A stretch of DNA of 64,000 nucleotides, taken from positions 186,001-250,000 of the forward strand of contig QKXI01000002.1 of the NCBI GenBank assembly GCA_003367665.1, written 5' to 3'. Shown in pieces: positions 18,579 through 26,099 of the stretch (positions are counted from its first letter, which is position 1; each line of letters starts with the position of its first letter). The position numbers were made by a program, and so were the translations under genes. The stretch comes from Leifsonia sp. ku-ls (GTDB lineage Bacteria > Actinomycetota > Actinomycetes > Actinomycetales > Microbacteriaceae). The notes below the pieces were generated by a model. The model made no database searches and was not told the origin of the DNA. It worked only from the letters and a program-made list of their open reading frames with translations.

Positions 18579-19573
18579 GCGTTCACCTTCTCTTCCTCGA
18601 CGGACTCGTCGCCCGCCTTCTCGTCTTCGACGCCGTGGCCGGTGAGGGTGAGGAACACCTCGTCCAGCGTCGGCTTCTGCACGGACATCTCCGACAGGTG
18701 GATGCCCGCCTCGCGGAACGTGACGAACAGGTCGGTGACCGTGTCCGCGCTGCGCATGGGCGCGGTGATGCGCGAGCCCTCCGGCGACACCACGGCGTCC
18801 ACCCCGAGCACGGTCTGGATGGCGCGCCGCGCGTCCTCGATGTCGGCCGGGTCGGTCAGGCGCAGCTGCAGCGACGACTCGCCGACCGACGCCTTCAGCT
18901 CGTCCGCGGTGCCCTCGGCCACGACCCGGCCGCGGTCGATGACGGCGATGCGGTCGGCCAGCTGGTCGGCCTCGTCCAGGTACTGCGTGGTGAGCAGCAC
19001 GGTGGAGCCGGTGGAGACCAGACGCCGGATGGTGTCCCACATCTGGGCGCGCGTGCGCGGGTCGAGGCCGGTGGTCGGCTCGTCGAGGAAGATCAGCGGT
19101 GGCTGCGCGATCAGGCTGGCGGCGAGGTCGAGGCGGCGCCGCATCCCGCCGGAGAACTTCTTCAGCGGACGCTTTGCGGCCTCGGTGAGCCCGAACTCCT
19201 CCAGCAGCTCGGCGGTCTTGCGCTTCGCCTCCCGGCCGGAGAGGCCGAGCAGGCGCGAGAAGATCATCAGGTTCTCGTTGGCCGACAGTGTCTCGTCGAC
19301 CGACGCGAACTGGGCGGTGACGCCGAGGAGCTGGCGCACCACCTGCTGCTCGCGGCGGATGTCGCGGCCGAAGATGAAGGCCTCGCCGGCGTCCGGCTTC
19401 AGCAGGGTGGCGAGCATGGAGATGGTGGTGGTCTTGCCGGCGCCGTTCGGGCCGAGGACGCCGTAGACGGCGCCGGCGCGCACGGTCAGGTCGACGCCGT
19501 CGACCGCCCGGTTGTCGCCGAAGACCTTGACGAGCCCGTGGGCCTCGACGGCCCACTCCGAGCTGCGAGTCAT
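18575..19573 (-). CDS. ABC transporter ATP-binding protein, DrrA-like
   Basis: 332 residues. Walker A GPNGAGKTT (41-49), signature FSGGMRRRLDLAASL, Walker B LIFLDEPTTGLDP and the switch region TVLLTTQYLDEADQLADRIAVIDRGR are all intact. The C-terminal ~90 residues form the regulatory extension typical of DrrA, ending in an acidic tail. Together with the next gene it makes an exporter for a hydrophobic compound, possibly an antibiotic. Unlike most genes here it has a leader of about 28 bases with AAAGGA 6 bases before ATG 19573. Three direct repeats lie just upstream of its promoter. Confidence 0.93.
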   Translation of the reverse strand: MTRSSEWAVEAHGLVKVFGDNRAVDGVDLTVRAGAVYGVLGPNGAGKTTTISMLATLLKPDAGEAFIFGRDIRREQQVVRQLLGVTAQFASVDETLSANENLMIFSRLLGLSGREAKRKTAELLEEFGLTEAAKRPLKKFSGGMRRRLDLAASLIAQPPLIFLDEPTTGLDPRTRAQMWDTIRRLVSTGSTVLLTTQYLDEADQLADRIAVIDRGRVVAEGTADELKASVGESSLQLRLTDPADIEDARRAIQTVLGVDAVVSPEGSRITAPMRSADTVTDLFVTFREAGIHLSEMSVQKPTLDEVFLTLTGHGVEDEKAGDESVEEEKVNA

Positions 19574-19608
19574 GGTGTGTCCTTTCCTGGTGGATCGGTG
19601 ATGAGGCG

Positions 19609-19614
19609 ATCCTG
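19609..19614 (-). promoter_or_regulatory. -10 hexamer CAGGAT of the drrAB-like operon
   Basis: On the minus strand CAGGAT lies 35 bases before the ATG and 10 bases after the last of three 11-bp-spaced direct repeats. No good -35 hexamer is seen; in SARP-controlled promoters the activator repeats usually replace it. Confidence 0.5.
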
Positions 19615-19624
19615 CGCGCGGGCG

Positions 19625-19673
19625 CTTACACACCGCTTGCACGGCGCTTACACGGCGGAGGGAGGCGTGTAAG
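19625..19673 (-). promoter_or_regulatory. SARP-type direct repeats upstream of the ABC exporter
   Basis: Read on the minus strand, GTGTAAG (19647-19653), GTGCAAG (19636-19642) and GTGTAAG (19625-19631) are direct repeats with an exact 11-bp period, one helical turn. An inverted copy, CTTACAC, lies at 19667-19673 beside the stop of the regulator gene. Heptamer direct repeats at 11-bp spacing ending near the -10 box are the known binding pattern of AfsR/SARP activators, and such a gene is the immediate neighbour. Confidence 0.7.
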
Positions 19674-22600
19674 TCAGGAGGCGCGCACGGCGGCGAGCAG
19701 CGCCAGCCCGCGGGCGACGGCCTGCTCCGGGCCCACCCCGCCGACCGCGGCGAGCGCGGCGTCCAGGCGCTCGCGGCCCCAGTCGGCGGCGATGCGGGCG
19801 GCGATCGGGTCGCGGTGCAGGCTCGCCACGTCCTGGCGGGAGTTGGCCTGGCCGGTCAGCGCGAACAGGGTGAGGCCGGACTCCAGCCAGGCGCCGTCGC
19901 CGTGGGCCTCGACGGTGCGCGGGTCGAGCATCCACGCCGCGTAGCCGAGCAGGCCGGACCCGATCACCGAGCGATCGAGGTACGGCGGGCTCAGCCGGGC
20001 GGTCACCAGGATGCGGGTGCGCAGCGCGGCCGCGGCCGCGTCGGTCTCGGACCGGTCCAGCGCGTCGTCCGCCGTGTGCGCCCGCAGCCGAGCCGTGAGG
20101 GCGGCGGAGCTCAGGACGATGAGCCACGGGTTGAGGGAGCCGGCGCGTCCGCCCGGCGCGTCGCCGAACGCCTCGAGCGACTGACGGTAGAGCCGCACCG
20201 CCTCCGGCACGTCGCCCTCGGCGAGCGCGATCTCCGCCATCCCGGCGTACCCGATCGCGTAGTAGTCGGCGTAGTCGATGCCGCTGCGGTCGACCTCCAC
20301 CGCCAGGTACCGCTCCAGCAGGCGCCGGCCGCGGGCGGTGTCGCCGCTGGAGATCGCGTTGATCGCGATCAGCCAGTCCAGCTGGTGCATGTCGCCGTCC
20401 GCTTGCAGCTGCGCCATGTGGTCGTACGACCGCTGCGCCCACTCCAGCGCCTCCGCCGGGTGCGCCAGCTGGCTGTGCGACTGCGCCAGCGACTGCGCGG
20501 CGGCGGCCAGCGACCAGGTGTCGCCCGCGCGCTCGGCGTTCGCCCACGCCCGGGTGGCGCAGGCGAGCGCCTGGTCGAGCTCGCCGGCGTTCTCGTGCAG
20601 CTGCGCCTTCAGGAGGCTGCCCATCGCCGCGCGCTCCGGGTCCGGCGACGCCGCGTAGCGGTCGAGGAGGGCGAGGCCGGCCTCGGCGCGGCCGGCGTGC
20701 AGCACAAGGTCGGCGAGCGCGTCCAGCCGCGGGTCGGAGAGCGGTCCTCCGCCGCGCAGCCGACGCAGCCGCGAGATGGCGCGCGCGGAGGTGCGCAGGT
20801 CGATGAACAGGAAGGTCGCGCCGATGACCGTGAAGCAGGCGGCCACCGCGTCGCGCGCCGCGGCCGGCGGGTCCCAGCGGGCGAGCGCGGTCAGCACCGC
20901 GGTCCCGAAGCCGATCACCTCCGAGTGCGCGCTGCGCAGCGACCAGTAGTACGAGAGCGCGGCGAACACGACGGCCGTCGTCTGCCGCCGCTCGCCGTCG
21001 AGGGCCGACCTCAGCACGGCGACCAGGTTGTCCTGCTCGGCGGTGACGCGCTGGAAGGTGGGCAGCTGCTCCCGGCCGTGCATGCCGGTGAGCGCGGCGC
21101 GGCAGAAGTCCACCGCCCACGCGTCCATGCCGGCCGTCACCTCGGCCTCCTCGCCGGCCGCGACGAGCTCCCGGTCGCCGAACTCGCGCACGGTCTCCAG
21201 CATCCGGTAGCGGAGCAGGCCGGTGGCGCGGTCCTCGGTGACGGTCACCAGCGACTGGGCGACCAGCGCGTCGAGGTCGTCGATCACCGTGGCGGCGCCC
21301 GGCCCTGCCACGGCCTCCGCCGCGTCGGTGCTGAAGCCGTCGGGGAAGCGCGACAGGCGCCGCAGCAGCACCTGCTCCGAGGTGCGAAGCAGGTTCCAGC
21401 TCCACTCGATCACCGCGAGCAGGGTGCGGTGCCGCTCGGGCGCGGTGCGCTCGCCGCCGGTCAGCAGGGCGAAGCGGTTCCCGAGCCGGCGCTCGATCTC
21501 GTCGACGGAGAGCGACCGGGTGCGCGCGGCCGCCAGCTCGATCGCGAGCGGCAGGCCGTCGAGGCGGTCGCAGAGACGGGCGACGACGTCCAGCGGGAGC
21601 ACGACGCCGGGACGCGCGGCGCGGGCGCGCTCCAGGAACAGGGCGACCGCCGGGCCGTACTCGCCCGCGGCGGCCGCGCCGCCGTCGCCGTCGGTGCTCT
21701 TCAGCGAGTCGAGCGGGTAGACGCGCTCCGCTCCGATCGCGAGCGGGGCGCGGCTGGTCGCCAGCACCCGGACCGTGGTGGTCGCGTCCAGCACGTCCTG
21801 CACGTAGGCGGCCACCGCGTCCACGATGTGCTCGCAGTTGTCGACGATGAGGAGCGTCTCGCGCTCGGCCAGGAGCCCGAGGATGCGCCCGCGCAGGTCC
21901 AGCTGCGCGCCGGGGTCGGTGGGCCGGGCGGCGCGGGCCTCGCGGATGCCGAGCGTGGACGCGAAGGCGAGCTCGACGTCCTCTCCGGTCCGCACGCTGG
22001 CCAGCTCCACCACGATCACCGCGGGCGTGTGGACGGCACGGTTGCCGACCTCCTGCGCCAGGCGCGTCTTGCCGAGGCCGCCCGGGCCGAGGATCGTCGT
22101 CAGGCGCGAGGTGGCGATCAGGTCCTCCACCGCCTGCAGGTCGTACTCGCGACCCACCAGGGCGTTCGGCGCGGAGCGCAGGCCGATCCGGATGCGGCGG
22201 GGCGCCGACGGGCGCTCCCGGTCGTCGTCGGCGAGCAGCTCGGCGTTCAGGGCGACCAGTTCGGGGCCGGGGCGCGTGCCCAGCCGGTCGAGCATGGCCT
22301 CCTTCAGCTCGGCGAACGCCAGGAGCGCCTCGCTGCGGCGGCCGGCGTCCGCGAGCGCCCGCAACCGCACCAGCTGCAGGCTCTCGTCGAGCGGCCGGCG
22401 GGCGAGCAGCGGCTGCAGGTCGGCGAGCGCGCCGTCGTGGTCGCCGGTCGAGACGCGGGCGCGGGCGCGCACGAGCAAGAGGTCGTCGTGGAGGGCGTCG
22501 GCCGTCTGGCGCAGCTCGTCGGCCAACGGGGTTCCGCCGAGCTCCGCTCCGGGCTCGCCGCGCCAGAGGGTCAGCGCCGCGTCGGCCTCGGCGGCGGCCG

Positions 22601-22961
22601 CGTCCGCGTCGCCGTCGTCGAGCGCGGCGGCCGCCCGGCGGAGGGCGCGGCGGGCGAGCCCCAGATCGGTCTCCTCGGGCGGGATCGCGAGCGCGTACCC
22701 GCTCGGCGTCGACTCCAGCAGGCCGTCGGCGCTCACCGTGCGCACCCGCGACACGAGCGTCTGCAGCGCGGCGCGCTCCTGCCGCGGGGGAGCGTCGTCC
22801 CACAGATCTTGGACCAGGGAGGGCACGCTCGCGGCGCCGCGCGCGAGCACGAGCGCGACGATCAGGCTCTTGCCGAGGGCCCCGGACGGTTCGCTGAGCT
22901 CGCCCGTCCGGTCCTCCACCAGCACCGGCCCGAGCACGGCGACGCGAGGCGATGAAGGCAC
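19674..22961 (-). CDS. AfsR/SARP-family regulator with NB-ARC ATPase
   Basis: 1095 residues. Residues ~1-95 form the winged-helix DNA-binding domain (GALGKSLIVALVLARGAASV; ALQTLVSRVRTVSADGLLE), ~95-250 the bacterial transcriptional activation domain (RRALRRAAAALDDGDADAA; ELKEAMLDRLGTRPGPELVA). The NB-ARC-like ATPase follows with Walker A LGPGGLGKTRLA and Walker B TLLIVDNCEHIVDAV, then ALNRFALLTGGERTAPERHR-like and WSWNLL segments, and a long TPR-like C-terminal half. This is the AfsR layout: the ATPase and repeats gate the DNA-binding domain. GTG 22961 is 7 bases after TAGGAT. The downstream exporter operon is a likely target. Confidence 0.9.
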   Translation of the reverse strand: MPSSPRVAVLGPVLVEDRTGELSEPSGALGKSLIVALVLARGAASVPSLVQDLWDDAPPRQERAALQTLVSRVRTVSADGLLESTPSGYALAIPPEETDLGLARRALRRAAAALDDGDADAAAAEADAALTLWRGEPGAELGGTPLADELRQTADALHDDLLLVRARARVSTGDHDGALADLQPLLARRPLDESLQLVRLRALADAGRRSEALLAFAELKEAMLDRLGTRPGPELVALNAELLADDDRERPSAPRRIRIGLRSAPNALVGREYDLQAVEDLIATSRLTTILGPGGLGKTRLAQEVGNRAVHTPAVIVVELASVRTGEDVELAFASTLGIREARAARPTDPGAQLDLRGRILGLLAERETLLIVDNCEHIVDAVAAYVQDVLDATTTVRVLATSRAPLAIGAERVYPLDSLKSTDGDGGAAAAGEYGPAVALFLERARAARPGVVLPLDVVARLCDRLDGLPLAIELAAARTRSLSVDEIERRLGNRFALLTGGERTAPERHRTLLAVIEWSWNLLRTSEQVLLRRLSRFPDGFSTDAAEAVAGPGAATVIDDLDALVAQSLVTVTEDRATGLLRYRMLETVREFGDRELVAAGEEAEVTAGMDAWAVDFCRAALTGMHGREQLPTFQRVTAEQDNLVAVLRSALDGERRQTTAVVFAALSYYWSLRSAHSEVIGFGTAVLTALARWDPPAAARDAVAACFTVIGATFLFIDLRTSARAISRLRRLRGGGPLSDPRLDALADLVLHAGRAEAGLALLDRYAASPDPERAAMGSLLKAQLHENAGELDQALACATRAWANAERAGDTWSLAAAAQSLAQSHSQLAHPAEALEWAQRSYDHMAQLQADGDMHQLDWLIAINAISSGDTARGRRLLERYLAVEVDRSGIDYADYYAIGYAGMAEIALAEGDVPEAVRLYRQSLEAFGDAPGGRAGSLNPWLIVLSSAALTARLRAHTADDALDRSETDAAAAALRTRILVTARLSPPYLDRSVIGSGLLGYAAWMLDPRTVEAHGDGAWLESGLTLFALTGQANSRQDVASLHRDPIAARIAADWGRERLDAALAAVGGVGPEQAVARGLALLAAVRAS

Positions 22962-22968
22962 GCGCCCG

Positions 22969-22974
22969 ATCCTA
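22969..22974 (-). promoter_or_regulatory. -10 hexamer TAGGAT, leaderless start at 22961
   Basis: On the minus strand TAGGAT precedes the regulator GTG by 7 bases. Confidence 0.5.
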
Positions 22975-22997
22975 CCCACCGCGCCCGGTCCGTCCCT

Positions 22998-23063
22998 CCG
23001 CCGAGTCCGCAGAGACTGCACGCGACACGCCGCCGTGGCGTGCATTCTTCGCGGACTCGACGG
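22998..23063. repeat. intergenic palindrome B between divergent genes
   Basis: CGAGTCCGC (23002-23010) pairs with GCGGACTCG (23051-23059); TGCACGC (23017-23023) pairs with GCGTGCA (23038-23044); the loop is GACACGCCGCCGTG (23024-23037). Six bases between the two helices on each side match only partly. The right arm is almost identical to that of palindrome D at 52 kb. It fills the space between the two divergent -10 hexamers, so it is not a terminator for either gene. Confidence 0.8.
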
Positions 23064-23076
23064 GGGAGGGCGCGCG

Positions 23077-23082
23077 TAGGCT
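23077..23082 (+). promoter_or_regulatory. -10 hexamer TAGGCT, leaderless start at 23089
   Basis: TAGGCT is separated by 6 bases from ATG 23089. Confidence 0.5.
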
Positions 23083-23088
23083 CGCGGC

Positions 23089-23670
23089 ATGGCGTTCGAT
23101 TGGTCGCAGTTCTACGAGGAGCAGGGCGGACGCGGCGTGCGGCCCACGTTCCAGAGCGCGCTCGCGGCGTGGGACGGGCCGCCCGGCGAGGCGATCGACC
23201 TGGGCTGCGGGGACGGGGTGGAGACGAGGCACCTGGCCGAGCACGGCTGGACGGTGTTCGCGGTGGACGCGGACCCCGGTGTCGAGGAGCGCGTCACGGC
23301 CGGCCTGTCGCCGGAGGCGGCGGAGCGCGTGACGGTACGGCGGGCGTCGTTCGAGACGGTGGGAGAGCTTCCCGCGGCGGACCTCGTCTACGCGGGCTTC
23401 GCCCTGCCGTTCTGCGACGAGTCGCACTTCCCGTACCTGTGGGCCGATATCCGCGAGGCGCTGCGGCCGGGCGGGCTCTTCGCGGGCGAGCTGTTCGGCC
23501 CGCACGACGAGTGGGTCGGGCGGCCCGGGATGAGCTTCCACGACCGCGCCCAGGTCGAGGGCATGCTCGCCGGGATGGACGTGCTGCAACTGGTCGAGGA
23601 CGACCGCCGCGGCATGTCGTTCGAGGGCCCGAAGCACTGGCACGTCTTCCACATCGTCGCCCGCGCCTAA
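23089..23670 (+). CDS. class I SAM-dependent methyltransferase
   Basis: 193 residues. Motif I is AIDLGCGDGVETRHLAEHGW (about residues 35-54), followed by an acidic strand FAVDADPG that binds the SAM ribose. LYVGF-like and LRPGGLFAGELFGPHDEWVG segments fit the post-core of small-molecule or tellurite-resistance-like methyltransferases. Substrate unknown. It is divergent from the AfsR-type gene and convergent with the CoA-binding gene. Confidence 0.88.
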   Translation: MAFDWSQFYEEQGGRGVRPTFQSALAAWDGPPGEAIDLGCGDGVETRHLAEHGWTVFAVDADPGVEERVTAGLSPEAAERVTVRRASFETVGELPAADLVYAGFALPFCDESHFPYLWADIREALRPGGLFAGELFGPHDEWVGRPGMSFHDRAQVEGMLAGMDVLQLVEDDRRGMSFEGPKHWHVFHIVARA

Positions 23671-23675
23671 GCCAT

Positions 23676-23732
23676 CAGCTCCGGACTTTTTCGACCGGAA
23701 CAGGCGTTCTCGGGCGAGAGACTCCGGAGCTG
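23676..23732. terminator. long near-continuous hairpin between convergent genes
   Basis: CAGCTCCGGA (23676-23685) pairs perfectly with TCCGGAGCTG (23723-23732). Inside, TTTTTCG pairs with CGAGAGA using two G-U wobbles, then CCG/CGG and GAAC/GTTC close an AGGC tetraloop, with only two mismatches and one bulge. It sits between stops at 23670 and 23749, so it can end transcription from both sides. Confidence 0.7.
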
Positions 23733-23748
23733 TTGGCTGGGGGCCGGG

Positions 23749-24327
23749 TCAGCGGAGGGTCTTGCGGGAGGTGATCTGGCCGGTGTCGAAGCCGAGCAGG
23801 TGCAGGCCGCCGTGGAAGCGGGCGTGCTCGATCTTGATGCAGCGGTCCATGACGACCGTGAGGCCCTTCGACTCGCCGTACTCGGCGGCCTCCTGGTTCC
23901 AGATGCCGAGCTGCACCCACACCGTCGGGGCGCCGACGGCGAGCACCTCGTCGATCACCGCGGGGATGTCCGACGGCTTGCGGAACACGTCGACGATGTC
24001 CGGCACCTCGGGCAGCGACGCCAGGTCGGGGTACGCCTTCTCGCCGAGGATGGTGTCGGCGTTCGGGTTGACGAAGTAGACCCGGTAGTCGCTCGACTGC
24101 TGCAGGTAGGTGCCGACGAAGTACGACGAGCGCGCCGGGTTCGGCGAGGCGCCGACGATCGCGACCGACTTCGCGGCGCGCAGGATCTTGAGCCGCTCCT
24201 TCGCGTCCGGGCCGACCCAGGTGCGCTGCGACTTCAGCAGCTTCGCCAGCGGCGAGTCGGCCGGCACGGCGCAGCTCAGGCCGTTTGCCAGCTGGATCTC
24301 GGTGGTCGCCTCCGTTGCGGTGGTCAT
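23749..24327 (-). CDS. CoA-binding domain protein (YccU-like)
   Basis: 192 residues. The core VAIVGASPNPARSSYFVGTYLQQ (about 54-76) is the Rossmann CoA-binding motif, and FRKPSDIPAVIDEVLAVGAPTVWVQLGIWNQEAAEYGESKGLTVVMDRCIKIEHAR is characteristic of the YccU/succinyl-CoA synthetase-like CoA-binding family. Its ATG overlaps the metY stop by four bases, so it is coupled to methionine/cysteine synthesis; its exact role there is unknown. Confidence 0.88.
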   Translation of the reverse strand: MTTATEATTEIQLANGLSCAVPADSPLAKLLKSQRTWVGPDAKERLKILRAAKSVAIVGASPNPARSSYFVGTYLQQSSDYRVYFVNPNADTILGEKAYPDLASLPEVPDIVDVFRKPSDIPAVIDEVLAVGAPTVWVQLGIWNQEAAEYGESKGLTVVMDRCIKIEHARFHGGLHLLGFDTGQITSRKTLR

Positions 24328-25625
24328 GCGGCCTTCGCCTCCTCGACGGCGGTGGTGAGCGCCTGATCCAGATCGTAGATGATGTCCTCCACGTCCTCGA
24401 TGCCGACGCTGATGCGCACGACGCCGGGCAGCACGCCGGCGTCGAGCAGCTGCTGCTCGGTGAGCTGCGCGTGCGTGGTGGAGGCGGGATGGATCACCAG
24501 CGTCTTCGCGTCGCCGATGTTGGCCAGATGGCTGGCCAAGTTCACCGACTCGATGAACTTCTGGCCGACCTCCCGCCCGCCCTTCACGACGAAGCTGAAC
24601 ACGCTTCCCGGACCCTTCGGCAGGTACTTCTGCGCGCGCTCGTGGTGCGGGTGCTCGGGCAGGCCCGCCCAGAACACCTTCTCGATGCGCGGGTCGGCGT
24701 CGAGCCACTCGGCGACCGCCCGGGCGTTGTCGACGTGCGCCTGGATGCGGTACGGCAGCGTCTCGACGCCCTGCGCGAGCAGGAACGCCGAGTGCGGCGC
24801 CAGCACCGGCCCGATGTCGCGCAGCTGCTCGGCGCGCAGCCGGGTGAGGAAGGCGTACTCGCCGAAGTTGCCCGACCACTGCAGGCCGCCGTACGACGGG
24901 ACCGGCTGGCCGAAGAGCGGGAACTTCGACGAGTGCCAGTCGAACCGTCCGCTCTCCACGACGACCCCGCCGAGGGTGGTGCCGTGGCCGCCGAGGAACT
25001 TGGTGGCCGAGTGGATGACGATGTCGGCGCCCCACTCGATCGGCCGGTTCAGGTACGGCGTCGCGATGGTGGAGTCGATGGCGAGCGGGATGCCGGCCGC
25101 GTGCGCGACGTCGGCCAGGCCCTCGATGTCGGCGATCTCGCCCGACGGGTTGGCGATGGTCTCCGCGAACAGGATCTTGGTCTTGTCGGTGATCGCCGCG
25201 GCGTAGTCGGCCGGGTCGGAGCTCTGCACGAACGTGGTGTCGACGCCGAACCGGCGGAGGGTCACATCCAGCTGGGTGATCGACCCGCCGTACAGGTTGG
25301 CCGAGGCGACGATGTGGTCGCCCGCGCCGACCAGCGACGCGAAGGTGATGTACTGGGCGCTGAGGCCCGACGCGGTGGCGACGGCGCCGAGGCCGCCCTC
25401 CAGGCTCGCGACGCGCTCCTCGAACGAGGCGACGGTCGGGTTGGCCAGGCGCGAGTAGATGTTGCCGTACTTCTGCAGCGCGAAGCGCGCGGCGGCGTCG
25501 GCGGTGTCGTCGAAGACGAAGGCGCTGGTCTGGTAGATCGGGAGGGCGCGCGCGCCGGTCACCGGATCGGGGATGTTGCCCGCGTGGATCGCACGCGTGC
25601 GGAAGCCGTACTCACGATCTGCCAT
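24324..25625 (-). CDS. metY: O-acetylhomoserine sulfhydrylase / aminocarboxypropyltransferase
   Basis: 433-residue PLP enzyme of the Cys/Met metabolism family. MADREYGFRTRAIHAGNIPDP and GARALPIYQTSAFVFDDT are the typical start; ETIANPSGEIADIEGLADVAH and VIHSATKFLGGHGTTLGGVVV contain the PLP-binding lysine (SATKFLGGH). The ~430-residue length and the KFLGGHG loop point to direct sulfhydrylation of O-acetylhomoserine to homocysteine rather than transsulfuration. ATG 25625 is 6 bases after TAGCGT. No SAM riboswitch is seen upstream. It is divergent from the guanidine exporter. Confidence 0.93.
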   Translation of the reverse strand: MADREYGFRTRAIHAGNIPDPVTGARALPIYQTSAFVFDDTADAAARFALQKYGNIYSRLANPTVASFEERVASLEGGLGAVATASGLSAQYITFASLVGAGDHIVASANLYGGSITQLDVTLRRFGVDTTFVQSSDPADYAAAITDKTKILFAETIANPSGEIADIEGLADVAHAAGIPLAIDSTIATPYLNRPIEWGADIVIHSATKFLGGHGTTLGGVVVESGRFDWHSSKFPLFGQPVPSYGGLQWSGNFGEYAFLTRLRAEQLRDIGPVLAPHSAFLLAQGVETLPYRIQAHVDNARAVAEWLDADPRIEKVFWAGLPEHPHHERAQKYLPKGPGSVFSFVVKGGREVGQKFIESVNLASHLANIGDAKTLVIHPASTTHAQLTEQQLLDAGVLPGVVRISVGIEDVEDIIYDLDQALTTAVEEAKAA

Positions 25626-25631
25626 GGGCTC

Positions 25632-25637
25632 ACGCTA
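25632..25637 (-). promoter_or_regulatory. -10 hexamer TAGCGT, leaderless start at 25625
   Basis: On the minus strand TAGCGT precedes the metY ATG by 6 bases. Confidence 0.5.
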
Positions 25638-25693
25638 CCCGAACCGGCCGACACCGCCGGCCGGCCTCCGTAACACGCCGCAACCGGGTTTGC

Positions 25694-25699
25694 TAGCCT
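25694..25699 (+). promoter_or_regulatory. -10 hexamer TAGCCT upstream of the riboswitch
   Basis: TAGCCT would start transcription near 25706, just before the GGCCCC palindrome and the riboswitch aptamer. No clear -35 hexamer. Confidence 0.45.
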
Positions 25700-25706
25700 G
25701 GAGGCA

Positions 25707-25722
25707 GGCCCCGATCGGGGCC
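25707..25722. repeat. perfect 16-bp palindrome before the riboswitch
   Basis: GGCCCCGATCGGGGCC is perfectly self-complementary and directly abuts the guanidine-III aptamer. It begins at the predicted transcript start, so it could be a 5' stabilising hairpin or a protein-binding site. Confidence 0.7.
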
Positions 25723-25763
25723 CCGGACGACGGTTCAGTACCCGGTGAGCGACAAGACTGGCC
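25723..25763 (+). ncRNA. guanidine-III riboswitch (PRF / ykkC-III)
   Basis: The segments CCGGACGA (25723-25730), GTACCCGGT (25738-25746) and GACAAGACTGGCC (25751-25763) match, in order and spacing, the conserved parts of the class III guanidine aptamer (known from actinobacteria). P1 is CCGG with CCGG; P2 is CAGT with ACTG plus flanking pairs, and the two form the expected pseudoknot. AGGAG follows right after the aptamer, so ligand binding can control access to it. The gene behind it is a guanidinium exporter of the SugE/Gdx type, the classic target. Confidence 0.9.
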
Positions 25764-25776
25764 AAGGAGTCAGACC

Positions 25777-26091
25777 GTGTCCTGGATCGTCCTCATCCTC
25801 TCCGGCGTGCTCGAAGCCGTCTGGGCGACCGCCCTCGGCAAGTCGGAGGGCTTCACGCGCCTCTGGCCGACCGTCGTCTTCGCCGGCGCGCTGCTCGCCT
25901 CGATGGCCGGCCTTGCTTTCGCCATGCGCGAGATCTCGACCGGCACCGCCTACGCGGTGTGGGTCGGCATCGGCGCCGCGCTCACCGTGCTCTACGCGAT
26001 GGTGTTCGGCGGCGACGGGTTCTCGCTGGTGAAGGCGCTGCTGATCGTCGGCCTGGTCGGCTGCGTCATCGGGCTGAAGCTCGTCGACTAG
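25777..26091 (+). CDS. sugE: SMR-family guanidinium exporter, SugE/Gdx type
   Basis: 104 residues, four transmembrane helices, the normal length for small multidrug resistance proteins. MSWIVLILSGVLEAVWATALGKSEGF carries the conserved membrane-buried Glu13 and the G-x-x-E-x-x-W-A pattern of the Gdx subgroup; the last helix is LVKALLIVGLVGCVIGLKL. Gdx proteins exchange guanidinium for protons at the cytoplasmic membrane as dual-topology dimers. GTG 25777 has AGGAG with a 7-base spacer. The guanidine-III riboswitch upstream supports the substrate. It ends 8 bp before the convergent YeiH-like gene. Confidence 0.95.
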   Translation: MSWIVLILSGVLEAVWATALGKSEGFTRLWPTVVFAGALLASMAGLAFAMREISTGTAYAVWVGIGAALTVLYAMVFGGDGFSLVKALLIVGLVGCVIGLKLVD

Positions 26092-26099
26092 CGCGTCGC

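Noticed and set aside
22998-23063. Palindrome B as a terminator
   Set aside because: It lies between two divergent promoters, so neither neighbouring gene is transcribed through it.
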